Shown in pieces: positions 57,648 to 64,000 of a stretch of DNA of 64,000 nt. The DNA comes from Rhizobiales bacterium 62-17 (GTDB lineage: Bacteria > Pseudomonadota > Alphaproteobacteria > Rhizobiales > Beijerinckiaceae): contig MKVW01000003.1 in assembly GCA_001898965.1 (NCBI GenBank), positions 619,440-683,439 of the forward strand, written 5' to 3'. Numbering within the stretch: the first letter of the stretch is position 1; each line of letters begins with the position of its first letter. Under the pieces are notes generated by a model. It was not told the DNA's origin. It made no database searches and saw only the letters and a program-made list of their open reading frames with translations. The position numbers and the translations under genes are program-made.

Positions 57648-58928
57648 ATGGGGAGACGAGGCGAAGCCGGAACCAGTGCGGCTGAAACCGATCGCGCATG
57701 GTCCGTGGTGCTGGGCGCGGGGCTTTGCATGTTCTGCGGACAGGCCGCCACCATCCTGTTCACCTTCGGCGTGTTCGCGCCCGAAATCGCCGCCGCCACC
57801 GGCTGGTCGCCCACGACGATCGCAGCGGCCATCGGTCCCGCCACGGTCGCCGGTGCGCTCCTCGCCCCACTCGCCGGCCGAGCCGTCGATACATTCGGCG
57901 TGCGCCGCATGGCGATGGTCGGTGGCCCTGCCTATGCGCTGGGATTCATCGCACTGGCACTTCTGCCCCATGATCCGGTTCAGTTTGTCGCCCTGCTGGT
58001 GCTGGTCGGCGCGCTCGGCTTCGCGGCGACACCCGTCCTGTATGTGCAGCTCGCAACGCGCTGGTTCACGCGGCGGCGTGGCCTTTCGCTGAGCCTGATT
58101 TTTGCTTGCACATCATTGGGCGTGGCGTTCTGGCCGCCTTTCGCCGCCAAGCTGATCGATCTCTACGGCTGGCGCACGTCCTACGTGATTTTGGGAACGG
58201 CCGCAGGAGCCATCATCCTGCTCTGTGCCCTATTCCTGCTCCGCGATCCCTCCGCGGTCGTGCCCTCGGAGGCTCATGCTGGAGCAGCGGGAATGAGTTT
58301 GCCGGAAGCGCTACGCAGCGGCACCTTCTGGGTTGTCACGGCCGTGTTTGTGATCCTCACCGGTGTCCTGGCTGGCATCATGGTGAATCTGCCAGTCATT
58401 CTTCGACAACAAGGGATTTCGCCGCTGAGCGCGGCCTCCATCATGACGGTGGTCGGCGCGGCCATGTTCGTCGGCCGTCTGTCCGCCGGCCTCATGCTCG
58501 ACCGTTGGTTTTCGCCGCTCGTCACCGCCGGCTTCACGCTCTTGCCGATCGTCGGCCTCGCTGCGCTGCTCATCGATCCATCGCCGACCACGCTTTACCT
58601 CGCCGCGGTGCTTCTTGGCCTCGGGCTCGGATCGGAAATGGACGCCGCGGCTTATATCGTTTCGCGTGCGTTCGGTGTGCGCTGGTTCGGCACGATCTAT
58701 GGCGTCATCACGCTCGCCTACGGCTTAAGCAGTGCCATCGGACCAGCGACGGCGGGAGCGGCCCTGTCGAAGGGAGTTTCACCCGGCACGATTTTCGCCG
58801 TCGGCTTGGCCCTGCTAGTGCCAACCCTGCTGCTGCTCTTGAGTCTGCGCCGACGACATCTGCCCTTCAGCGTCGATGCCGATACTGCCCCTCTCCCGGA
58901 GAAGCGATCATGTCACGCGATCACCTGA
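57648..58928 (+). CDS. MFS transporter (OFA/MCT-like)
   Basis: This 426-residue, 12-segment transporter resembles oxalate/formate-antiporter and monocarboxylate carriers: FTFGVFAPEIAAATGWSPTTIAAAIG, ARWFTRRRGLSLSL (as TRWFTRRRGLSLSL), GWRTSYVILG and the second-half repeat VRWFGTIYGVITLAYGLSSAIGP. GAGGGGGAC precedes the ATG. It is divergent from the flavin monooxygenase gene and overlaps the next gene by 19 bases, so it is probably the uptake or efflux carrier for the pathway's organic acid. Confidence 0.92.
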   Translation: MGRRGEAGTSAAETDRAWSVVLGAGLCMFCGQAATILFTFGVFAPEIAAATGWSPTTIAAAIGPATVAGALLAPLAGRAVDTFGVRRMAMVGGPAYALGFIALALLPHDPVQFVALLVLVGALGFAATPVLYVQLATRWFTRRRGLSLSLIFACTSLGVAFWPPFAAKLIDLYGWRTSYVILGTAAGAIILLCALFLLRDPSAVVPSEAHAGAAGMSLPEALRSGTFWVVTAVFVILTGVLAGIMVNLPVILRQQGISPLSAASIMTVVGAAMFVGRLSAGLMLDRWFSPLVTAGFTLLPIVGLAALLIDPSPTTLYLAAVLLGLGLGSEMDAAAYIVSRAFGVRWFGTIYGVITLAYGLSSAIGPATAGAALSKGVSPGTIFAVGLALLVPTLLLLLSLRRRHLPFSVDADTAPLPEKRSCHAIT

Positions 58929-59650
58929 TTGATCAGACGCCATCGGCCCGCCGCGATTTTCTCATCGCCGCCGCGACGATCGGCGCAGTCGCCGCACCCG
59001 CTTACGCTCAGGAGCCACCGCGCGATACCAATACGCTGCGGGGTTTGGACGGCGCCGATGCGGATATTCTGGACAGCCTGCGGATCGCGGACCTGGTTCA
59101 GCGTGAGAGAACGGCGCGCGATGCGGGTCAATGGGAAGAGATGGCCGCCAGCTACCATCCGCAATCCATGGTCGACGTGTCCTGGTACCATGGAGACGGC
59201 GCGGGATTCGTGGCCGCGAGCCGGCGCAATGCCGCAAGCGGACGGATCAGCCTGCATCAGCTCGGCCCGACCGTCACGAAAGTAGCCGGCACGCGTGCGC
59301 TGGCCGAAACGCCATGCCAGCTCCTCAGCTTCGTGCCCGTCGACGGCATCGACGTGTGCATGATCGGCACCGTTCGTCTCTTGTGGCGCGTGCAGAAGCT
59401 CGACCGTCGCTGGCTGATCGCAGGATTGCGCATGATCTACATCAGGGACTTGCTGCTTTCTTGCGATCCCAATCGCGTGCCGTCGATCAACGCGGCCGAG
59501 CTTGACAGCTATCGCAGATCTTATCGGTTCTTAAGCTATGTGCTGGCGCGATCGCCCAATCGCCCTCGCGACGATCTGCCGGGTATCGACCGACCGGAAT
59601 TGGTCGAAGCGCTACGAACCGGCGAGAAGCGCTGGCTGGAACAAGCCTGA
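58910..59650 (+). CDS. Exported SnoaL-like (NTF2-fold) protein
   Basis: This 246-residue protein starts with a Tat-like leader (ARRDFLIAAATIGAVAAPAYAQ, about residues 13-34). A SnoaL/nuclear-transport-factor-2-like domain follows: RIADLVQRERTARDAGQWEEMAASYHPQSMVDVSWYHGDGAGFVAASR (about 60-107) through RLLWRVQKLDRRWLIAG. Such folds are dehydratases, isomerases or ring-hydroxylating subunits; no catalytic set is certain here. The ATG at 58910 has GGAGAAG upstream and lies inside the MFS gene end. A hairpin follows its stop. Confidence 0.87.
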   Translation: MSRDHLIDQTPSARRDFLIAAATIGAVAAPAYAQEPPRDTNTLRGLDGADADILDSLRIADLVQRERTARDAGQWEEMAASYHPQSMVDVSWYHGDGAGFVAASRRNAASGRISLHQLGPTVTKVAGTRALAETPCQLLSFVPVDGIDVCMIGTVRLLWRVQKLDRRWLIAGLRMIYIRDLLLSCDPNRVPSINAAELDSYRRSYRFLSYVLARSPNRPRDDLPGIDRPELVEALRTGEKRWLEQA

Positions 59651-59674
59651 AACGCGCGCGGTGATCCGAGCTGG

Positions 59675-59696
59675 CGATACGCCGTCAGGCGTATCG
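59675..59696 (+). terminator. Hairpin after the SnoaL-like gene
   Basis: CGATACGCC and its exact complement flank a GTCA loop, 24 bases past the stop, followed by TTTC. The stem is strong but the T-run is short. It probably separates the MFS/SnoaL unit from the Liv transporter operon. Confidence 0.6.
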
Positions 59697-59814
59697 TTTC
59701 ACGATCGGCCACGCGGCTATTGTCAGCCGGGCAAAAATAGATAGTCTTCTAATCAAACGAAGGGAGTCTCGACCGACGGGGCCCCGCGTTTGACAGAGAG
59801 TCCTGGGAGGGAAC

Positions 59815-61074
59815 ATGCGCGCTTCATGGATCGCGGCTGGCGTATTGCCTTTGATGCTGCCGATAACGAGCAGCTTCGCTCAGCAAGGCCCGATCAAGAT
59901 CGGTCTGATCCTGCCCCTCTCCGGCACCTTCGCACCGAATGGCGAAGACACTTTAACGGGCACGCGCATCTACTTCGATTCCATTGGCAATCAGGTGGGC
60001 GGACGCAAGATCGAGCTGATCATCGAGGACGAGCAAGGCCGGCCGGACGTAGGCCTGACCAAGGCGCGCAAGCTGGTCGAGAACGACAAGGTGCAGATCC
60101 TCGCCGGTTTCGTTTCGACCGCTGTGGCGCTGGCCGTCAACGACTATGCGCGCGAGAAGAAAATTCCCATGGTGCTGTCGGGCGATGCCGGCGCCAACGA
60201 GCTGACCATGCCCGGCCCGCTCTATAATCCATACATTGTACGCACATCGCAGAACGGCCGCACGCCGGCGGCGGCCGCAGCGGCTTTCGCCTATAAGAAC
60301 GGCTGGCGCAAGGTCGCCACCATGACATCGGATTACGCTGGTGGCTTCGATACGATCGGCGGCTTCGCGCAGGCCTTCTGCAAGCTCGGCGGCACGATCG
60401 TGCAGGAGCAATATCCGCCCATCAACACCAACGACTACGGCCCCTACGTCACCAATGTCCAATCGGGCGTCGATGGTGTCGTCACCTTCCTGCCTGGTAG
60501 TGCCGGGCTGAAATTCGTCAAGCAGTTCGACGAGTTGGGCATGAAAGCGAAATATCCGTTGATGGATATCTTCGGCCAGATCGTCTACGAGCCCTTCCTG
60601 CCGCAATTGGGCGATGCGGCGCTCGGCATCTATTCCACCCTGCACTATGCGCCGACGATCAAGACCCCTGAAAACGAGGCTTTCGTCGCCGAATATATGA
60701 AGCGCGCCAAGCGTATTCCCAGCGACAACGGTGCCGATGGCTGGGCCGGCGCGCATGCCATCGCCGATGCCGCCAAAGCTGTCGACGGTAAGGTGGAAGA
60801 TACGGAAAAATTCCTCGCCGCCTTCCGGCCCGACAAATTCGCTTCGCCCAAGGGCAATATCTCCTTCGACAAATATGGCCAGCTCATTCAGTCGATGTAT
60901 GTGCGCAAGGTCGAAAAGACCGCGGATGGCTATGCCAATGTGGTGGTCGAGAAATTCGACAATGTCGACCAGTTCTGGCCGATGACCGAAGCCGAACTCG
61001 AATCCTACAAATACCGCTACAGCGAATTGAAAGGCTCGATGACGAACTGCGCCAAGGTTCTGGAAAAGAAATAG
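59815..61074 (+). CDS. Branched-chain amino acid-type ABC transporter substrate-binding protein
   Basis: This 419-residue periplasmic receptor has a signal peptide ending at SFAQ (about residue 23), then PIKIGLILPLSGTFAPNGEDTLTGTRIYFD and the two-lobe LivK-type body (VQILAGFVSTAVALAVNDYAREKKIPMVLSG). In this family ligands are often aromatic acids rather than amino acids when the operon sits beside catabolic genes, as here. GGGAGG precedes the ATG. Four Liv subunit genes follow. Confidence 0.92.
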   Translation: MRASWIAAGVLPLMLPITSSFAQQGPIKIGLILPLSGTFAPNGEDTLTGTRIYFDSIGNQVGGRKIELIIEDEQGRPDVGLTKARKLVENDKVQILAGFVSTAVALAVNDYAREKKIPMVLSGDAGANELTMPGPLYNPYIVRTSQNGRTPAAAAAAFAYKNGWRKVATMTSDYAGGFDTIGGFAQAFCKLGGTIVQEQYPPINTNDYGPYVTNVQSGVDGVVTFLPGSAGLKFVKQFDELGMKAKYPLMDIFGQIVYEPFLPQLGDAALGIYSTLHYAPTIKTPENEAFVAEYMKRAKRIPSDNGADGWAGAHAIADAAKAVDGKVEDTEKFLAAFRPDKFASPKGNISFDKYGQLIQSMYVRKVEKTADGYANVVVEKFDNVDQFWPMTEAELESYKYRYSELKGSMTNCAKVLEKK

Positions 61075-61083
61075 CGCAGCCGC

Positions 61084-61935
61084 ATGATCTGGGTCATCCA
61101 CACGCTGAACGGCATCTCCTTCGGCATGCTGCTGTTTCTGCTGGCGGCCGGACTGTCGCTGATCTACGGCCTGATGAAGATTTTGAACCTGACGCACGGG
61201 TCCTATTATCTCATCGGCGCCTATGTCGGCTCGACCATCATCGCCAAGACCGGCAGTTTCGCTCTGGCGTTGATCGTCGCGCCGCTCGTCGTCGCGCTGT
61301 TGGGCGCGGTGATGGAACGCTATTTCCTGCGGCGTTTTCATTTGCAGGAGTTGCCGCAGACCCTACTCACCTTCGGCTTCCTGTTCATTTTCGCCGATCT
61401 CATGCTTTGGATCTGGGGCGGCGATCCGATCGTTCTGCCGAAGCCCGCCGCCTTCTCCGGTTCGATTTCGATCGGCGATGCGCGCTATCCGACCTATCGC
61501 CTGGCTTTGATCGCCGTCGGTTTGATCGTGGCGCTCATCCTCTGGTGGTTTCAGGAGCGCACACGGCTTGGCGCCATGTTGCGTGCCGGCGTCGACGATG
61601 CGGAGATCGCCGGAGCGCTGGGCATTGATGTGTCGCTGCTCTTCACTCTGGTCTTCGCCGTCGGTGCGCTGCTGGCGGCGCTCGGCGGCGTGCTCGGCGG
61701 TCCCATTATCGGGGCGCAGCCGGGCGCGGATTTTGAGGTGATGCTGCTCGCCTTTGTCGTGGTCATCGTCGGCGGTCTCGGCAGCTTGCGCGGCGCCTTG
61801 ATTGGCGGCCTGCTGGTCGGCCTGCTCGATAATTTCGGCAAGATCTTCTTCCCCGAACTCGCCTTGTTCACGATCTTCGTGCCGATGGCGATCATTCTCT
61901 CTTTCCGGCCGACAGGCCTGTTCGGGCGTCTGTAA
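61084..61935 (+). CDS. ABC transporter permease, LivH family
   Basis: This 283-residue inner-membrane subunit has about eight hydrophobic segments: LNGISFGMLLFLLAAGLSLIYGLMKILNLTHGSYYLIGAYVGS is the LivH family start, and GALLAALGGVLGGPIIGAQPGADFEVMLLAFVVVIVGGLGSLRGALIGGLLVG its core. It starts nine bases after the receptor gene and its TAA overlaps the next ATG by one base. Confidence 0.94.
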   Translation: MIWVIHTLNGISFGMLLFLLAAGLSLIYGLMKILNLTHGSYYLIGAYVGSTIIAKTGSFALALIVAPLVVALLGAVMERYFLRRFHLQELPQTLLTFGFLFIFADLMLWIWGGDPIVLPKPAAFSGSISIGDARYPTYRLALIAVGLIVALILWWFQERTRLGAMLRAGVDDAEIAGALGIDVSLLFTLVFAVGALLAALGGVLGGPIIGAQPGADFEVMLLAFVVVIVGGLGSLRGALIGGLLVGLLDNFGKIFFPELALFTIFVPMAIILSFRPTGLFGRL

Positions 61936-62858
61936 TGGCTCGTATCCTCCTTTTCATCGCCCTTGCGGCTGTCGTGTTCGTGGCCCTGCCCTTCGTGGTG
62001 CCGTCCTACTACGTCGGCCTTACCACCAAGATCCTGATCTTCGCGCTCTTTGCCATGAGCCTCGATCTTCTGATCGGCTATACCGGCCTGGCCTCGCTTG
62101 GCCATGCGGCCTTCTTCGGCATCAGCGCCTATACGATCGCCGTTCTGTCGGTGAAGCTGCGGATGTCGGAATGGATCGCCTTTCCCGCCGGCCTCACAAT
62201 GGCGATCGCATTGGGTGCGGTGTTCGCGCTTCTCGCCCTGCGGGCACGCGGCAGTTATTTACTAATGATCACGCTGGCTTTGGCGCAGGTGGTGTGGGGG
62301 ATCGCCTTTGGTTGGCGGACGATGACGGGCGGTGACGACGGCCTGCCGGGCCTGCGCCGGCCGGCTTTCGTGTCCGACGAGACCTCGTTCTATTTCCTGG
62401 TGCTGGGTCTGGTCGCCGCCTCGACGGTCGTGCTGGTGGCGCTTATCCGTTCCCCCTTCGGCCTGGCCTTGCAGGGCATTCGCGAAAGCGAAAGCCGTAT
62501 GCAGGCCTTGGGCTTCAATGTCTGGCGGCATCAATTCGTGGCTTTCGTCATCGCAGCCGCCTTCGCCGGCCTCGCAGGCGCCCTCTATGTCTATTACAAC
62601 CGCTTCGTCAGCCCCGACTTCCTGCACGTGGTGCGCTCGGCCGAAGTGCTGATCATGGTCATCATCGGTGGCGTCGGCACGCTGCTTGGCCCGGCCATTG
62701 GTGCTGCGGCGATCATCCTGCTCGAAGACATCATCTCCTCGCAGACGCAGCACTGGCTGCTGGCGCTCGGCATCATCTACGTGGCGACCACTTTGTTCGC
62801 ACCGCGTGGTCTGATCGGGCTCTACCGCGAGCGCTTCATGGCGAGGCGTAAACCATGA
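61935..62858 (+). CDS. ABC transporter permease, LivM family
   Basis: This 307-residue permease has about eight to nine membrane segments. The LivM core is LDLLIGYTGLASLGHAAFFGISAYT (about residues 36-60), GIRESESRMQALGFNVWRHQFVAFVIAAAFAGLAGALYVY and VIIGGVGTLLGPAIGAAA. It pairs with the LivH subunit. It overlaps the following ATPase gene by four bases. Confidence 0.94.
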   Translation: MARILLFIALAAVVFVALPFVVPSYYVGLTTKILIFALFAMSLDLLIGYTGLASLGHAAFFGISAYTIAVLSVKLRMSEWIAFPAGLTMAIALGAVFALLALRARGSYLLMITLALAQVVWGIAFGWRTMTGGDDGLPGLRRPAFVSDETSFYFLVLGLVAASTVVLVALIRSPFGLALQGIRESESRMQALGFNVWRHQFVAFVIAAAFAGLAGALYVYYNRFVSPDFLHVVRSAEVLIMVIIGGVGTLLGPAIGAAAIILLEDIISSQTQHWLLALGIIYVATTLFAPRGLIGLYRERFMARRKP

Positions 62859-63604
62859 CGGCATACAAAGCTCTCGACGTGCAGAATGTCGCCAAGAATT
62901 TCGGCGGCGTGCGCGCTCTTACCGATGTGACATTGGCCATGGCGCCGGGCGAACGGCTGGTGCTCCTTGGCCCCAATGGTGCCGGCAAGACGACGCTGTT
63001 TCATTCTATCTCCGGCAATATCATCGCTTCGGCCGGGCGCATCAGCCTGTTCGGCCAGGACATCACCCAACTGGCGCCGGATGCCCGGGCGCGCCTCGGT
63101 CTCGCCCGCACCTTTCAGATCACCAATCTGTTTCGGCAGCTCACCGTTTTTCAAAATCTCCAGCTCGCGGTCTGCGGCGCGCAGCAGGTGACGTTCAAAT
63201 TCATTCGCCCGATGACCCAGTATGCGGATGTGCGCGAGCGTGCCGAGGCCTTGCTGGCGGAATGGAATTTGGTCGATGTGGCCGACACCATCGTCCAGAA
63301 TCTGTCTTATGGCGAACAGCGCCAGATCGAAGTGGTGATGGCGCTGGCGGGTAATCCGAAAATCCTGCTGCTCGACGAGCCGACATCCGGCCTGTCGCCG
63401 GCCGAAACCCATCGCGTCGCCGCCATGGTGCGCGCTTTGCCGCGCGACATGACCATTCTGATGATCGAGCACGATATGGACGTCGCCTTCGAGATCGCCG
63501 ACCGTATCGCCGTGATGCATCAAGGCCGGATCATCGCCGAGGGCGACGAAGCCACCATTCGTGGCAACAAGCAGGTTAGCGACATTTATCTGGGCGTGGA
63601 GTGA
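62855..63604 (+). CDS. ABC transporter ATP-binding protein, LivG family
   Basis: This 249-residue ATPase has Walker A GPNGAGKTT (about residues 38-46), the Q loop TFQITNLFRQLTVFQN, signature LSYGEQRQIEVVMALA (about 149-164), Walker B ILLLDEPTSGLSP and the switch His in MIEHDMDVAF. The DVAFEIADRIAVMHQGRIIAEGD end is family-typical. It is encoded within the liv-type operon. Confidence 0.95.
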   Translation: MTAYKALDVQNVAKNFGGVRALTDVTLAMAPGERLVLLGPNGAGKTTLFHSISGNIIASAGRISLFGQDITQLAPDARARLGLARTFQITNLFRQLTVFQNLQLAVCGAQQVTFKFIRPMTQYADVRERAEALLAEWNLVDVADTIVQNLSYGEQRQIEVVMALAGNPKILLLDEPTSGLSPAETHRVAAMVRALPRDMTILMIEHDMDVAFEIADRIAVMHQGRIIAEGDEATIRGNKQVSDIYLGVE

Positions 63605-63607
63605 GCC

Positions 63608-64000
63608 ATGCTCAAAGTTGAGAACATCTACACCAATTACGGCTCGAGCCAGGTGCTGCAAGACCTGTCGCTGGAGGTGAAGCCCGGCGAGATCGTCGGC
63701 ATTCTCGGTCGCAATGGCGTCGGCAAGACGACCCTGATGCGCTCCATCATGGGGCTGACGCCGCCCCGCAGCGGCCGCATCTTGTTTGATGGCGCGGATA
63801 TCACGCGAATGGCGCCGCATCGCATCGCGCGGCTGGGATTGGGATATGTGCCCCAGGGCCGGCGCGTGTTTCCCTCTCTCTCCGTGCGCGAACATCTCCA
63901 GGTCACGGCGCGCGAGCGTGAAGCGAGCCCCTGGACTTTCGCCAAGATGATCGAACTCTTTCCCAATCTCGGTCAGAGGCTCGATCAGTCCGGCGCCAAA
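63608..64000 (+). CDS. ABC transporter ATP-binding protein, LivF family (3' end outside window)
   Basis: The first 131 codons are present and the gene continues beyond the window. They show LKVENIYTNYGSSQVLQDLSLEVKPGEIVGILGRNGVGKTT with Walker A at about residues 36-44 and the LivF-type GLGYVPQGRRVFPSLSVREHL Q-loop region (about 79-99). It starts three bases after the LivG stop. It is the second ATPase of the Liv-type transporter. Confidence 0.95.
   Translation, partial: MLKVENIYTNYGSSQVLQDLSLEVKPGEIVGILGRNGVGKTTLMRSIMGLTPPRSGRILFDGADITRMAPHRIARLGLGYVPQGRRVFPSLSVREHLQVTAREREASPWTFAKMIELFPNLGQRLDQSGAK

Noticed and set aside
58106..58909. Upstream in-frame extension of the SnoaL-like gene
   Set aside because: It lies wholly inside the MFS gene in another frame; the Tat leader and ribosome-binding site fix the start at 58910.
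59730..59760. Third copy of the TTTAATAATAGA operator before the Liv operon
   Set aside because: The AATAGATAGTCTTCTAATC tract resembles it only loosely; too degenerate to call.
1..64000. CRISPR array or phage region
   Set aside because: No regularly spaced repeats and no phage structural, integrase or lysis genes are visible anywhere in the window.

Overview
The window is GC-rich chromosomal DNA from an alphaproteobacterium, most likely of the Hyphomicrobiales (Rhizobiales). Three things point there: the housekeeping block metG-tatD-MBL hydrolase with holB, tmk, dacC and rlpA; a HisKA_2-type histidine kinase; and a csbD-like gene preceded by a perfect match to the alphaproteobacterial EcfG general-stress promoter (GGAAC-16 bp-CGTT). 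The species cannot be named from sequence alone. I see no phage, insertion sequence, integron, CRISPR array or rRNA. There is one tRNA, tRNA-Ser(UGA).

Layout. 1-2.1 kb: a truncated lipase-like hydrolase, a small membrane protein and an orphan tricarboxylate-type (Bug/TctC) binding protein. 2.5-6.9 kb: an iron-uptake unit made of a TonB-dependent siderophore receptor, a PiuC/YbiX-type dioxygenase and an FMN alpha-hydroxy-acid oxidase overlapping it by one base. 6.9-10.7 kb: a catabolic unit (Bug protein, class II aldolase, luciferase-like oxidoreductase, IclR regulator). 10.7-18.1 kb: core genes for protein synthesis, DNA replication and cell-wall maturation. 18.8-29.1 kb: signalling and stress genes (diguanylate cyclase, Ohr, PRC-barrel, GlsB/YeaQ, CsbD, histidine kinase, PAS-LuxR protein, quinone reductase/TetR pair, Nudix). 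29.1-33.5 kb: two efflux transporter/regulator pairs resembling ynfM/ynfL and nimT/nimR. 33.5-39.3 kb: a patchwork around tRNA-Ser with a broken SUKH-type gene, an AraC-gene remnant, an uncharacterised protein, an AAC(3)-I-like acetyltransferase, a DUF2239 protein, a GIY-YIG protein and a rifampin ADP-ribosyltransferase (Arr). 39.4-46.2 kb: hydrolases, a DMT exporter with AraC regulator and an SDR. 46.3-49.4 kb: Bug protein plus amidohydrolase with divergent LysR. 49.4-53.3 kb: a sulfonate-type ABC transporter with an NtaA/SnaA-type monooxygenase. 53.5-64 kb: two TetR regulators, a DUF418 protein, a group D flavin monooxygenase, an MFS carrier, a SnoaL-like protein and a Liv-type ABC transporter running off the window end.

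The genome style is that of a metabolically versatile soil or water bacterium: many small solute-uptake-plus-catabolism modules, seven of them divergent regulator/target pairs, several with visible palindromic operators. The most interesting unexplained signals are a 12-bp operator half-site repeated on both sides of the monooxygenase/MFS promoter region, nested palindromes at TetR-controlled promoters, paired CCGG-centred sites between the DUF2239 and GIY-YIG genes, the decayed genes next to tRNA-Ser, and two antibiotic-inactivating enzyme homologues within 4 kb without any mobile-element context. I found no convincing wholly new multi-gene system.
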